Source: Marinomonas mediterranea MMB-1
Lineage (GTDB): Bacteria; Pseudomonadota; Gammaproteobacteria; Pseudomonadales; Marinomonadaceae
Reading direction: 5' to 3'
Length of the DNA: 64,000 nt
Assembly (NCBI RefSeq): GCF_000192865.1
Contig: NC_015276.1
Location: forward strand, 558,001-622,000
Made by a program: the position numbers and the translations under genes. Positions 25,953 to 35,072 of the stretch are shown piece by piece. Each line of letters opens with the position of its first letter. The stretch's first letter is position 1. The notes under the pieces are model-generated. The model saw only the letters and a program-made list of their open reading frames with translations, did no database searches and had not been told where the DNA came from.

Positions 25953-25953
25953 T

Positions 25954-26385
25954 TTGAGTCGTATAGAGCGTTTTGCTCATGTTAACTACAGTCAAAAACA
26001 GATGTTTGACTTAGTGAATGATATAGATCATTACCCTGCGTTTTTACCTGGATGTTTAAGTGCGAAAGTACTGTCGCAGAACGATACTGAAATAGTGGCG
26101 TCGCTAGAGGTGGGTAAGGGGCCTGTTAAACAGGCGTTCACGACGAAGAACTTATTGTCTCAAGCGGATGGAATCGAGATGACGCTTGTCAGCGGCCCTT
26201 TTAAAAAGCTGCATGGCATTTGGAAGTTTCAAGCATTGAGTGAGACAACGTGTAAGATATCTTTGAGTATCGATTTCGAGTTAAGTGGCATGCTTAAGTT
26301 TGCATTCGGTGGGGTATTTAGTCAGGTAGCCAACACCATGGTTGAGGCGTTCAGTCAAAGAGCGAAGGTTGTTTACGGTGAGTAA
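25954..26385 (+). CDS. ratA: RatA-family protein (START/COQ10-like)
   Basis: The 143-residue protein starts at TTG behind an AGGAG ribosome-binding site. It has the polyketide-cyclase/START fold of RatA/COQ10 with VNDIDHYPAFLPGC and the C-terminal VANTMVEAFSQRAKVVYG. E. coli RatA was described as a ribosome-subunit association inhibitor, while eukaryotic and other bacterial homologues are linked to ubiquinone function; either role is possible. The neighbouring rnfH gene and the nearby smpB match the conserved order. Confidence 0.9.
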   Translation: MSRIERFAHVNYSQKQMFDLVNDIDHYPAFLPGCLSAKVLSQNDTEIVASLEVGKGPVKQAFTTKNLLSQADGIEMTLVSGPFKKLHGIWKFQALSETTCKISLSIDFELSGMLKFAFGGVFSQVANTMVEAFSQRAKVVYGE

Positions 26386-26386
26386 A

Positions 26387-26668
26387 ATGCATGTTGAGGT
26401 GGCGTACGCGTTACCTGATAAACAAAAGATAGTCGCGTTGGACGTTGAGGAAGGCTGCACGGTGAAAGAAGCGGTGCTGAAGTCGAATATTGACGCATTT
26501 TTTCCAGGGTTGGACTTAGAAAACGCGAAAGTTGGTATTTTTGGTAAGGCGGTTCGTAAGCCCGAAGAGCAGGCATTAAAGCCTGGTGAGCGTGTTGAGA
26601 TCTACAGAGAGTTAAAAGTGGACCCAAAACAGGCTAGAGCAAACCGAGCCGCTAAAACAGCAAAGTAA
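26387..26668 (+). CDS. rnfH: RnfH family protein (UPF0125)
   Basis: From ATG 26387, with GGTGAG just before it, the protein has 93 residues, the usual RnfH size; the frame extends upstream inside ratA but without family character. The ubiquitin-like beta-grasp fold shows in VEVAYALPDKQKIVALDVEEG and VGIFGKAVRKPEEQALKPGERVEIYR. The family is typically adjacent to ratA or in rnf operons; its function is unclear. A hairpin terminator follows at 26687-26730. Confidence 0.92.
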   Translation: MHVEVAYALPDKQKIVALDVEEGCTVKEAVLKSNIDAFFPGLDLENAKVGIFGKAVRKPEEQALKPGERVEIYRELKVDPKQARANRAAKTAK

Positions 26669-26686
26669 GGCGTTGCACTGCAAACT

Positions 26687-26730
26687 AAGGAGGCTCATTC
26701 GTCGTAGTTTAACGACAAGCCTCCTTTTGT
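26687..26730 (+). terminator. Terminator after rnfH
   Basis: AAGGAGGCT (26687-26695) pairs with AGCCTCCTT (26718-26726), and an inner GTCGT/ACGAC stem extends the hairpin, followed by TTTTGTT. It separates rnfH from convergent bamE. Confidence 0.7.
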
Positions 26731-26738
26731 TAACAAAA

Positions 26739-27056
26739 CTAGTCTTGATCGATGTTGATTAACACGCCATCTTTAAAGGTGAGTGTTAATTGTTCAATTG
26801 GACTGGTTTTATCCGCTGATGTTGCGTACTTTGATTTAAATAAATAGTGCCACTCGTTGGGAGCGAATGTGTCTCGAACCATCGGAGTGCCAAGAACATA
26901 GATGACTTGGCGTTCTGTCATGCCGAGCGCAAGTTGTTCGACTTGCTCTTGCTTAATGATGTTGCCTTGGGTTACAGGAACCTTGTAAGGTTCAGGTAAT
27001 AGGCTGCAAGCATTAAGTGTAAAAAGAGCGGCCACTAATAATAAAGTTTTCTTCAT
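26739..27056 (-). CDS. bamE: Outer membrane assembly lipoprotein BamE (OmlA/SmpA)
   Basis: From the ATG at 27056, which has an AGGAT ribosome-binding sequence (the frame extends three codons further), the protein has about 105 residues. A lipoprotein signal peptide ends at the lipobox LNAC. The SmpA/OmlA domain follows with LALGMTERQVIYVLGTPMVRDTF and EWHYLFK. BamE is a lipoprotein of the BAM complex that folds outer-membrane beta-barrel proteins. It is divergent from fur, the conserved gammaproteobacterial order. Confidence 0.94.
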   Translation of the reverse strand: MKKTLLLVAALFTLNACSLLPEPYKVPVTQGNIIKQEQVEQLALGMTERQVIYVLGTPMVRDTFAPNEWHYLFKSKYATSADKTSPIEQLTLTFKDGVLINIDQD

Positions 27057-27125
27057 TGGTATCATCCTAATTGTGATGTGCTAATAATAAAGTAATTATT
27101 AACGAGATCGAATAGAGAATTACTC

Positions 27126-27536
27126 ATGAGTACAGAAAATCAAGAGCTTAAGAAAGTGGGTCTTAAAGTAACTTTGCCTCGCGTAAAGATTTTACAGATC
27201 CTTGAGAAAGCTGGTGACCATCATATGAGTGCGGATGACGTTTACCGTACCCTTCTCGATCAAGGGGAGGATGTAGGCCTAGCGACCGTGTACCGTGTAT
27301 TGACTCAGTTCGAAACAGCCGGTCTTGTTGTTCGCCACCATTTTGAAGCGGGTACAGCGGTATTTGAACTTGAAAAGGGTGATCATCACGATCATATGAT
27401 TTGTTTGGAAACAGGAAAAGTCGTTGAGTTTGTTGACCCTGTAATCGAACAACGTCAAAAAGAGATTGCCGAAGAACACGGCTACGACATCGAAGATCAT
27501 AACTTAGTGATTTACGTTCGTCCTAAATCAAAATAA
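27126..27536 (+). CDS. fur: Ferric uptake regulator Fur
   Basis: The 136-residue repressor has an N-terminal winged helix (LKVTLPRVKILQILEKAGDHHMSADDVYRTL, AT-rich-recognition helix near GLATVYRVLTQFE) and a C-terminal metal-binding dimer domain with GDHHDHMICLETGKVVEF. With Fe2+ it represses iron-acquisition genes. No CxxC structural-zinc pair is evident near the C-terminus; the only cysteine visible there is in HMICLETG. The gene is divergent from bamE, and a strong terminator follows. Confidence 0.95.
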   Translation: MSTENQELKKVGLKVTLPRVKILQILEKAGDHHMSADDVYRTLLDQGEDVGLATVYRVLTQFETAGLVVRHHFEAGTAVFELEKGDHHDHMICLETGKVVEFVDPVIEQRQKEIAEEHGYDIEDHNLVIYVRPKSK

Positions 27537-27564
27537 ACGGTTATTCCGTTATATTTATTCCGAT

Positions 27565-27600
27565 AAAAAAGCGACTCGTTCAAACCGAGTCGCTTTTTTT
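27565..27600. terminator. Terminator after fur
   Basis: GCGACTCG (27571-27578) pairs with CGAGTCGC (27586-27593) around a 7-base loop; six A precede and seven T follow, so it is probably bidirectional. Confidence 0.85.
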
Positions 27601-27746
27601 GTTTCGGTTTATTTAGTCTCTTTTATTTCGTCAACGGCTCTTTTGTTTCGTTAGCGGTTCTAGACGTGAGTTCAAGCCGCGTTTTTTATGCAAGTGGCAG
27701 TCGTACGCATTGCTGATGTCGTACCCATTCACAGCAGTGAGTGATT

Positions 27747-29417
27747 CTATTGTAGGTGCACGTTACCTAGCATTTCTCGTGCGTGTGCAAGGGTTTGCTC
27801 TGTTAACTTTATGCCGCCGAGCAATCTTGCGATCTCTTGTGTTCTCTCTTCTTCTTTGAGTGTTTTCACTTGTGAAGAGGTGCTCTCGTCAGCGACTTGT
27901 TTGCTGACTTGGAAATGTTGATGCCCTTGAGCGGCTACTTGTGCAAGGTGGGTCACACAAAATACTTGACCGCGCGCGCCAACGGAGCGAAGCATGCGAC
28001 CAACCACTTCTGCGATACCGCCACTAATTCCGACATCCACTTCATCAAAGACCAATGTAGGGATGGTTGACGTGTGAGCGGTGACGACTTGAATACCGAG
28101 GCTAATGCGCGAGAGCTCTCCACCAGAAGCAACTTTGCGCAGAGGCTGAGCGGGCTGACCTGGGTTGGATGCGATCATGTACTCGATTTCTTCAAATCCA
28201 TTCGCGGTGATTTGGTCCAAAGGCTGACAATCAATAAAGAAACCAGCGTGCGGCATGCCTAGGCCATGGATTTGCTCTTCTACTTTAGACGCGAGTTTGT
28301 CTTTTGTTTGAATACGTTTTTCAGTTAGTAAGGTCGCACTGGCGGTGAGTTGCGCGTAGGCCTGTTCTTCTTTTAGTTTTAAGAACTCTAGACTTTCTTC
28401 GCCGCCTTGCAGTTTGTTAAGTTCAGATTCGACGTTGTCGCGTAAAATCAGCAGAGCCTCGGGCGATACTTTGTGTTTTCGCGCTGTATCATAGATACGA
28501 CTCAGTCGTTCTTCCACTTCTAATAGTCTTTGTGGGTTTTGTTCTAATGTATCTTGGTAGTGAGTAAGACTTGAACTTGCTTCTTCAGCTTGGATGAGGG
28601 CTTCACTCATCATTTCTAGTGCGCTTTCTAATTCGGGCGTTAAAGGTTGTATGTTACTGGCACTTTGTATGGCGTTGTGAAGCATGGAGCAAACGTTGCC
28701 GTCGTCATTTTCTTTGAGAAGGTTGCTGGCGAAGTAGGCTTGCTGCTGCGCTTCTGCGATATTAGAGAGAAAGGCTTGCTCTTGTTCGAGCTCTTCTATT
28801 TCTTTATGTCTTAGGTCAAGTTGGGCTAGTTCTTCTAGCTGGTAGGACAAAAGCTGAATTTTTGCTTCCTGCTCGGCGCTGACGTTCATCTTTTGGCAAA
28901 GTTCATCTTTTAAGGTGCGCCATGCATTAAATTCAGTTCGTACTGTATATGCTAATTCGGTGAGCTGACCGTAAGCGTCGAGTTGCGTTCGTTGTGCGCT
29001 TTTCTTTAAAAGTGACTGATGTTCGTGCTGACCATGAATGTCGACAAGATAAGCACTGACTTCTTTTAAATCACTTAATGTACATGGACGGCTGTTTATA
29101 TAGGCTTTTGATCGACCTTCCTTTGTAATTACTCGACGAAGGATGCAATCTTGCTCTTGATCAAGGTCGTGTTCTTCTAGCCAATTTAAGACTTCAGGAT
29201 AAAGGCTGATATCAAAGCTTGCACTGATGTCGGCTTTTTTCTCGCCATGTCGGACAACGCCCGCATCGGTTCGGCCTCCTAAGCAAAGCGAAAGCGCGTC
29301 AACCATAATAGATTTGCCGGCACCGGTTTCACCTGAAATGACGGTCATGCCTTTCTTTAATTCCAACTCTAGTGATTCGACAATGGCAAAGTTAGATATC
29401 GCGATACTGGTCAACAT
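27747..29417 (-). CDS. recN: DNA repair protein RecN
   Basis: This is a 556-residue SMC-like ATPase for double-strand-break repair. The Walker A motif is GETGAGKS near residue 32, the middle is a long coiled coil (about 155-370), and the C-terminal ABC signature is KVASGGELSRISLGIQ with Walker B TLVFDEVDVGISGG. Length agrees with the family (about 550). Upstream, a partial LexA-box match at 29443-29463 is consistent with SOS control. Confidence 0.95.
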   Translation of the reverse strand: MLTSIAISNFAIVESLELELKKGMTVISGETGAGKSIMVDALSLCLGGRTDAGVVRHGEKKADISASFDISLYPEVLNWLEEHDLDQEQDCILRRVITKEGRSKAYINSRPCTLSDLKEVSAYLVDIHGQHEHQSLLKKSAQRTQLDAYGQLTELAYTVRTEFNAWRTLKDELCQKMNVSAEQEAKIQLLSYQLEELAQLDLRHKEIEELEQEQAFLSNIAEAQQQAYFASNLLKENDDGNVCSMLHNAIQSASNIQPLTPELESALEMMSEALIQAEEASSSLTHYQDTLEQNPQRLLEVEERLSRIYDTARKHKVSPEALLILRDNVESELNKLQGGEESLEFLKLKEEQAYAQLTASATLLTEKRIQTKDKLASKVEEQIHGLGMPHAGFFIDCQPLDQITANGFEEIEYMIASNPGQPAQPLRKVASGGELSRISLGIQVVTAHTSTIPTLVFDEVDVGISGGIAEVVGRMLRSVGARGQVFCVTHLAQVAAQGHQHFQVSKQVADESTSSQVKTLKEEERTQEIARLLGGIKLTEQTLAHAREMLGNVHLQ

Positions 29418-29442
29418 GCTGCGCTCCAGAAGTTTAAATAAA

Positions 29443-29463
29443 CATATGGTTATTTATACAGTA
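29443..29463 (-). promoter_or_regulatory. Possible LexA box upstream of recN
   Basis: On the minus strand a TACTGTATAAATAA half is followed by CCATATG; the first half matches the SOS consensus CTGT-N8-ACAG but the second half deviates. It lies about 30 bases before recN, an SOS gene in many gammaproteobacteria. Confidence 0.4.
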
Positions 29464-29563
29464 TTTGTTCGTTTTTTGACAAGTGCTAGTTAAAAACTTT
29501 TATTCAATCGGCGTGATCGGGAAAATCGTATAAAAAAGCCGCAAATTTAATGAGGGAATGGTG

Positions 29564-29590
29564 TTGAAAGGCAATTTTGCGTCCCCATAT
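29564..29590 (+). promoter_or_regulatory. Sigma-32 (RpoH) heat-shock promoter of grpE-dnaK-dnaJ
   Basis: TTGAAA (29564-29569) and CCCCATAT (29583-29590) with 13 bases between fit the RpoH consensus closely. It lies 46 bases before the grpE start. Confidence 0.85.
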
Positions 29591-29635
29591 ACATCGCACA
29601 GATGGTAATTACGTTCTGTTATTTGGAGTGAAAGA

Positions 29636-30205
29636 ATGAGTGATCAGCAAAAAAATTCAAACCTAGAAGATGAATTGCAAGCAGAAGAGTTGCAACAAGA
29701 AGGTGCTCAAGTAGAAGAATTACTTGAGCCAGAAGTAGAGATCGTAGAAGACGACGAGCTGGCAAAAGCGAAAGAAGAAGCGCTTCAATATAAAGAAGCG
29801 GCACTTCGTGCACAAGCTGATGCTCAAAATATTCGCCGTCGTGCTGAACTTGATGTTGAAAAAGCGCATAAGTTTGCCCTAGAAAAATTTGCGAAAGACA
29901 TCGTAAAAGTGGCGGACAATTTAGAGCGTGCTTTGACATCGACTGAACAAACTTCCGATGCGGATTCCGTTCGTGAAGGGGTTGAGCTAACGCTTAAAGA
30001 TTTGATTGAAACACTTGCTCGTTTTGATATTGCGCAAGTTGACCCTCATGGCGAACCATTCAATCCTGAATTGCATCAAGCTATGACTATGGTTCCAAAC
30101 CCTGAGATGGAACCGAATACTGTCATGGACGTTGTTCAGAAAGGTTACACGTTAAACGGTCGATTAATGCGTCCTGCGATGGTTGTTGTGAGCTCTGCGG
30201 CCTAG
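29636..30205 (+). CDS. grpE: Nucleotide exchange factor GrpE
   Basis: The 189-residue co-chaperone releases ADP from DnaK. The N-terminal 50 residues are acidic and disordered, followed by a long coiled coil (KEAALRAQADAQNIRRRAELDVEKAHKFAL) and the C-terminal beta domain with FNPELHQAMTMVP and VQKGYTLNGRLMRPAMVVV. It starts the heat-shock cluster grpE-dnaK-dnaJ behind an RpoH promoter. Confidence 0.97.
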   Translation: MSDQQKNSNLEDELQAEELQQEGAQVEELLEPEVEIVEDDELAKAKEEALQYKEAALRAQADAQNIRRRAELDVEKAHKFALEKFAKDIVKVADNLERALTSTEQTSDADSVREGVELTLKDLIETLARFDIAQVDPHGEPFNPELHQAMTMVPNPEMEPNTVMDVVQKGYTLNGRLMRPAMVVVSSAA

Positions 30206-30335
30206 TAAAGGCGGCAATATAGCGAGAAAACCGAAAACGCGTCAAAAAATTGACGGTTTGAGGTTGAAATGCTCGGAAGAGCACCCAAATACAGAATTAA
30301 CAACGAAATAAAGAATTCTACTGGAGAGTATTACA

Positions 30336-32267
30336 ATGGGTAAAATCATTGGTATTGACTTAGGTACAACGAACTCATGTGTTGCTGTACTAGATGGCGA
30401 AAAATCACGCGTAATTGAAAATGCTGAGGGTGATCGCACCACTCCTTCAATTGTTGCTTTTACAGACGACGGCGAAACACTAGTTGGTCAGTCTGCTAAG
30501 CGTCAGGCGGTAACGAACCCAACAAATACTTTGTTCGCCGTTAAGCGTTTGATTGGTCGTCGCTTTGAAGACAAAGTTGTACAAAAAGACATCTCAATGG
30601 TGCCTTACAAAATCATCGCGGCTGACAATGGCGATGCTTGGGTAGAAGCAAAAGGCGATAAGAAAGCGCCACCACAAGTATCTGCTGAAGTTCTTAAGAA
30701 AATGAAGAAAACAGCGGAAGACTACCTAGGCGAAGCAGTAACAGAAGCGGTTATTACCGTTCCTGCTTACTTCAATGACTCTCAGCGTCAAGCAACAAAA
30801 GATGCAGGTAAAATTGCAGGTCTTGATGTTAAACGTATCATCAACGAGCCAACAGCAGCAGCGCTAGCGTACGGTCTAGACAAGGCGACTGGCGATTCTA
30901 CGGTTGCAGTATATGACCTTGGTGGTGGTACATTCGATATCTCTATCATCGAAATCGCTGATGTAGATGGCGAGAAGCAATTCGAAGTACTTTCTACAAA
31001 CGGTGATACATTCCTAGGTGGTGAAGACTTCGATATGCGTGTTATCGAGTTCTTGGCTGCTGAATTTAAGAAAGACACTGGCATCGATCTTCACAACGAT
31101 CCTTTGGCGCTACAGCGTTTGAAAGAAGCGGGTGAAAAAGCCAAAGTTGAGCTTTCTTCTTCTAGCCAAACTGAAGTAAACCTGCCTTACATCACAGCAG
31201 ATGCAACAGGTCCTAAGCACCTTAACGTTAAGTTGACTCGCTCTAAACTTGAATCTTTGGTTGAAGATCTAGTTGTTAACTCTCTTGAGCCTTGTCGTCT
31301 AGCGATCAAAGACGCTGATATCGATCCTTCTGACATCGATGAAGTTATCCTTGTTGGTGGTCAGACTCGTATGCCTCTTGTTCAAGAGAAAGTATCTGAG
31401 TTCTTTGGTAAAGCGCCTCGTAAAGACGTTAACCCTGATGAAGCCGTTGCAATGGGTGCTTCTATTCAAGGTGCGGTACTTGCAGGTGATGTAAAAGACG
31501 TTCTTCTTCTTGACGTAACGCCTCTTACTCTTGGTATCGAAACAATGGGTGGTGTTATGACTGCTCTGATCGAAAAGAACACTACGATTCCTACTAAGAA
31601 ATCTCAGGTCTTTTCAACAGCTGAAGACAACCAAAATGCAGTAACGATCCATGTACTTCAAGGTGAGCGTAAGCAAGCGGGTCAAAACAAGTCTCTAGGA
31701 CGTTTTGATTTGGCTGATATCCCACCGGCTCCTCGTGGTATTCCACAAGTTGAAGTAAGCTTTGACATCGATGCGAACGGTATCTTGAGCGTATCTGCGA
31801 AAGACAAAGCAACAAATAAAGAACAGTCTATCGTCATTAAAGCGTCTTCTGGCCTAAGTGATGATGAAGTTGAACAAATGGTACGTGATGCTGAAGCCAA
31901 TGCTGAGGAAGATCGTAAGTTCGAAGAGCTTGTTCAGGTTCGTAACACGGCTGATGGCATGATCCACGCAACGCGTAAGACGTTGGATGAGGCTGGTGAT
32001 AAAGCGACTGCTGAAGAGAAAGAAGCAATCGAAACGGCAATCAAAGATCTTGAAGCGGCGCTTGAGTCTAACGACAAAGAAGCGATTGAAGAGAAAACCA
32101 ATGCGCTTACTCAAGCATCTGGTTCTTTGGCTCAGAAGATGTACGAACAAGCACAAGCATCTGAAGCAGCAGGCGCTGGCGAAGAAGCGGGTGCTGAACA
32201 GGCTTCTCAGCCACAAGACGATGCGGTAGACGCAGAGTTTGAAGAAGTTAAAGACGACAAAAAATAA
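30336..32267 (+). CDS. dnaK: Chaperone DnaK (Hsp70)
   Basis: The 643-residue Hsp70 has an N-terminal ATPase (MGKIIGIDLGTTNSCVAV; VYDLGGGTFDISIIE; ILVGGQTRMP), the linker DVLLLDVTPLTLGIE at about 390-404 and a substrate-binding domain. The tail is acidic and ends in EFEEVKDDKK, the EEVK-type end of proteobacterial DnaK. Length is standard (about 640). Codon use is strongly biased, as expected for an abundant protein. Confidence 0.98.
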   Translation: MGKIIGIDLGTTNSCVAVLDGEKSRVIENAEGDRTTPSIVAFTDDGETLVGQSAKRQAVTNPTNTLFAVKRLIGRRFEDKVVQKDISMVPYKIIAADNGDAWVEAKGDKKAPPQVSAEVLKKMKKTAEDYLGEAVTEAVITVPAYFNDSQRQATKDAGKIAGLDVKRIINEPTAAALAYGLDKATGDSTVAVYDLGGGTFDISIIEIADVDGEKQFEVLSTNGDTFLGGEDFDMRVIEFLAAEFKKDTGIDLHNDPLALQRLKEAGEKAKVELSSSSQTEVNLPYITADATGPKHLNVKLTRSKLESLVEDLVVNSLEPCRLAIKDADIDPSDIDEVILVGGQTRMPLVQEKVSEFFGKAPRKDVNPDEAVAMGASIQGAVLAGDVKDVLLLDVTPLTLGIETMGGVMTALIEKNTTIPTKKSQVFSTAEDNQNAVTIHVLQGERKQAGQNKSLGRFDLADIPPAPRGIPQVEVSFDIDANGILSVSAKDKATNKEQSIVIKASSGLSDDEVEQMVRDAEANAEEDRKFEELVQVRNTADGMIHATRKTLDEAGDKATAEEKEAIETAIKDLEAALESNDKEAIEEKTNALTQASGSLAQKMYEQAQASEAAGAGEEAGAEQASQPQDDAVDAEFEEVKDDKK

Positions 32268-32309
32268 GCCGTAATGGCAACTTTTAATCGTCGTCCATGA
32301 AGGACAATG

Positions 32310-32336
32310 GCAAAACACGGACGTTCCGTGTTTTGC
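32310..32336 (+). other. Hairpin in the dnaK-dnaJ intergenic region
   Basis: GCAAAACACGGA (32310-32321) is complementary to TCCGTGTTTTGC (32325-32336) with a 3-base loop. The following bases (TGTCTTTA) are not a clear T-run, so this may be a partial terminator or an mRNA processing or stability element that reduces dnaJ relative to dnaK. Confidence 0.5.
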
Positions 32337-32449
32337 TGTCTTTAGGATTGGTGAAGGGAAGTGTAAATAAGTCCTATGATTTGAGAGAACCATAGACGGT
32401 TTATTTATGCTCTCTCTGCTCTCACTCGAAAGGTGCAGGAATCCTCGTA

Positions 32450-33589
32450 ATGAGTAAACGTGATTATTATGAAGTGCTTGGTGTCAGTCGTGATGCTGAC
32501 AAAAAAGCGATAAAAAAAGCGTATCGTTCGCTTGCTAACAAGTACCACCCGGATAAAAATCCAGACAACGAAGAAGCGCTGGAAAAGTTCAAAGAAATTG
32601 CTGAAGCCTATGAGGTTTTATCAACAGAAGAGAAGCGTGAGGCCTATGATCGATTTGGTCATGAAGGTGTAAATGGTCAGGCAGGCGCAGGCGGCTTCGG
32701 CGGCGCTGGTGCCGGTGGCTTTAGTGATATCTTCGGTGATGTTTTTGGCGATATTTTCGGTGGTGCAGGCGGAGGTGGTGGCCAACAAAGCCGTACTCGT
32801 CGTGGTTCAGATTTACGCTACACCCTTGAGCTTGATTTAGAGCAAGCAGTTTGGGGATGTGAAGAAAAAATCCGTATCCCTACCTTGGTAGACTGTGAAG
32901 TTTGTGAAGGGTCTGGGGCAAAACCAGGCACGAAACCGACGACTTGTCCTACCTGTAATGGTGCGGGTCAAGTGCGTATGTCTCAGGGTTTTTTCTCTGT
33001 TCAGCAAACGTGTCCCCAGTGTCATGGTCAAGGGCAAATTATTTCTGATCCTTGTAACTCCTGTCACGGCCAAGGTCGTAAGCAAGAATACAAAACTCTT
33101 AATGTTAAGATCCCAGCGGGCGTTGATACTGGTGATCGTATTCGACTTTCTGGTGAAGGTGAGGCGGGAACATTTGGTGGCCCAGCGGGCGACTTGTTTG
33201 TTCAGGTGTCTGTTAAACCTCACAGTATATTTGAGCGTGATGGTTCAAACCTATACTGCGAAGTGCCAATTAGCTTCACGACAGCGGCATTAGGCGGCGA
33301 AATTGACGTTCCAACATTAGATGGTCGCGTACGTTTGAAAGTAACCAGTGAATGTCAAACAGGAAAACTGTTCCGCTTGCGTAATAAAGGTGTGAAACCT
33401 GTTCGCGGTGGCCCTGTTGGTGATCTGATTTGTAAGGTTGTGGTTGAAACACCAGTCAATCTCACAGATCGACAAAAAGAGCTTTTGAAAGAATTTGCTG
33501 AAACAATGGGCGAAGAGAGTGAACACTCTCCTAAGCAAAAGACTTGGTTTGATGGTGTGAAAAAGTTTTTTGATGAGATTAAGAAGTAA
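32450..33589 (+). CDS. dnaJ: Chaperone DnaJ (Hsp40)
   Basis: The 379-residue co-chaperone has the J domain (1-70, with HPD in YHPDKNPDN), a Gly/Phe-rich linker (about 76-110), four CxxCxGxG zinc modules (CEVCEGSG, CPTCNGAG, CPQCHGQG, CNSCHGQG) and C-terminal substrate-binding domains. It stimulates DnaK ATPase and delivers unfolded clients. It follows dnaK by 182 bases and ends at a clear terminator. Confidence 0.98.
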   Translation: MSKRDYYEVLGVSRDADKKAIKKAYRSLANKYHPDKNPDNEEALEKFKEIAEAYEVLSTEEKREAYDRFGHEGVNGQAGAGGFGGAGAGGFSDIFGDVFGDIFGGAGGGGGQQSRTRRGSDLRYTLELDLEQAVWGCEEKIRIPTLVDCEVCEGSGAKPGTKPTTCPTCNGAGQVRMSQGFFSVQQTCPQCHGQGQIISDPCNSCHGQGRKQEYKTLNVKIPAGVDTGDRIRLSGEGEAGTFGGPAGDLFVQVSVKPHSIFERDGSNLYCEVPISFTTAALGGEIDVPTLDGRVRLKVTSECQTGKLFRLRNKGVKPVRGGPVGDLICKVVVETPVNLTDRQKELLKEFAETMGEESEHSPKQKTWFDGVKKFFDEIKK

Positions 33590-33623
33590 CATCGATTAGC
33601 TGGTTATAAATAAAAGAAGTCCT

Positions 33624-33653
33624 AAAAAATAGGAGCTTAGGCTCCTATTTTTT
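33624..33653. terminator. Terminator after dnaJ
   Basis: AAAAAATAGGAGC (33624-33636) pairs with GCTCCTATTTTTT (33641-33653) around a TTAG loop. It is symmetrical enough to act on both strands, and the convergent gene at 33692 ends just beyond. Confidence 0.85.
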
Positions 33654-33691
33654 ATGTATCGCTTTGGCTTTATGAGCATCTCTTTTGCGGT

Positions 33692-34306
33692 TTATTGCTT
33701 TGCGCTTTTTCTGTCCAGAACCGATTCAATGTAATACTGCAAAAGGTTCGCTGCATTTGTGAAACTATTGTTGTTGGGTATCACGAAGTCGGCTTTACTG
33801 CGAATTTCTAATGTTTTTAAAGACGCTTGACGAACGTGGCGCATGTAACGGCTTGTAACCTCGTTCACATTTCGTCCTCGTTCGGCAATATCTCGCTTTA
33901 AACGGCGAACAATAGCAATGTCCATATCAGTATCAACAAAGAGCAGGTAGTCAACGGCATCACGAATCGCAGGGTCTTGAAACATCATATGTCCCTCAAC
34001 CAAAACAACATGGGTTGGGTCCAGGTTGCGATAGCCCGTACGCTTATGTTGAGAATGGTCGTAGACAGGGATCTCATTAGGCTGCTGGCGGTTCTTACAG
34101 TTGTGGATAGCGAGCTTGATGCTTTCGACGTCTAGTGAGCTTAAGTCGTCGAAGTTGTAGACATCTGGGTCGATGCTGCCGCAGCCATTGTAGAAGCTAT
34201 CCTGACAGAGAACCGTGATTCGTTCTTCATGGCCTTCTGCAAGAAGTGAACACAAGCGACTTTTACCGCTTCCCGAAATACCTGTTACGCCAATTACAAG
34301 CGCCAT
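33692..34306 (-). CDS. Uridine-kinase-like P-loop kinase
   Basis: From ATG 34306, with TGAGGT just upstream, the protein has 204 residues; the frame extends five codons further. The Walker A motif is GVTGISGSGKS and the order of motifs (DSFYN, DDLSSLD, IPVYDHSQHKRTGY, VVLVEGHMMF, RRLKRDIAERGR) matches the uridine kinase/phosphoribulokinase group. It would phosphorylate a nucleoside such as uridine, in pyrimidine salvage. It departs in places from classical Udk, so substrate assignment is moderate. Confidence 0.8.
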   Translation of the reverse strand: MALVIGVTGISGSGKSRLCSLLAEGHEERITVLCQDSFYNGCGSIDPDVYNFDDLSSLDVESIKLAIHNCKNRQQPNEIPVYDHSQHKRTGYRNLDPTHVVLVEGHMMFQDPAIRDAVDYLLFVDTDMDIAIVRRLKRDIAERGRNVNEVTSRYMRHVRQASLKTLEIRSKADFVIPNNNSFTNAANLLQYYIESVLDRKSAKQ

Positions 34307-34466
34307 GAAATACCTCAACAAATAGAATACAGAACATAACCTTTATAGGTTGTATACTATATCAAATTATTTCATTTTTCGCTTTCTGACTTTATAGTCA
34401 GCTTTGGTTTTTTTGTCTGAAGCGATATCTACTTTTTATTGCAAAATATTCTCGATAGTTGGATTT

Positions 34467-35048
34467 ATGAGTATGCGTTTTTCGTCAATTTTATATTGCG
34501 CCCTTGTTATGTTTGGCGCCTTTGCTTCTTTACCTTCGTTCAGTGCGACAGAAGATGCTCAAGAGGCAGAGACTGAGGACGTCGCGCCGCCGTTGCAGAC
34601 GAAAGCTGAGTTATTTGGTCTGGAGGTAAATGATCTTAGCCAATCGGCATTTGAGGCACACCTACAGAAAATGGGGTTGCAGCCGTATCCTTCTTACCGA
34701 GATGGTGTTGCAACGTACAGCTTAGGGCCAGAAGGTATTTTGGGTATCCGTGAGCTGACGGTTCTTTTTAATCAGTACAAGTACATAAAAAAGGCGACTC
34801 TTTCAGGGGTAGTAGAAAGCCCTAAAAAACGAGCATCGCTCGGAAAATTGCTGGAAGGCAAGTATGGCCCACCAAGTGTCGGCTTTGTTCGCGATGGCTA
34901 TGGCCGTGCAAAATGGTTTTTTAATGATGGTACGGTAATAGAGTTTCATAACACGACGTTTGATGTGTCTGTGAGCTATGTGGACGAAGTGCCGAAAATA
35001 CAGTCTGAGTCTGGCAAAATTGATGTTGAGTCTCTTCTTCGGAAGTAG
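34467..35048 (+). CDS. Hypothetical secreted protein
   Basis: The likely start is ATG 34467 (or 34473), giving about 193 residues with a signal peptide MRFSSILYCALVMFGAFASL ending near SFSA. The frame extends upstream to 34404 without support. The mature part begins with an acidic stretch (EDAQEAETEDV) followed by a globular domain with KLLEGKYGPPSVGFVRDGYGRAKWFFNDGTVIEF. I do not recognise a family. It is probably periplasmic. The DUF3392 gene follows 24 bases later and may be co-transcribed. Confidence 0.65.
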   Translation: MSMRFSSILYCALVMFGAFASLPSFSATEDAQEAETEDVAPPLQTKAELFGLEVNDLSQSAFEAHLQKMGLQPYPSYRDGVATYSLGPEGILGIRELTVLFNQYKYIKKATLSGVVESPKKRASLGKLLEGKYGPPSVGFVRDGYGRAKWFFNDGTVIEFHNTTFDVSVSYVDEVPKIQSESGKIDVESLLRK

Positions 35049-35072
35049 CTCCTTTCTGTTAGGTGAAGATAA

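Noticed and set aside
27082..27101. TAATAAT/ATTATTA inverted repeat before fur as a Fur box
   Set aside because: The spacing (7-6-7) does not fit the usual 7-1-7 Fur pattern and the region is simply AT-rich.
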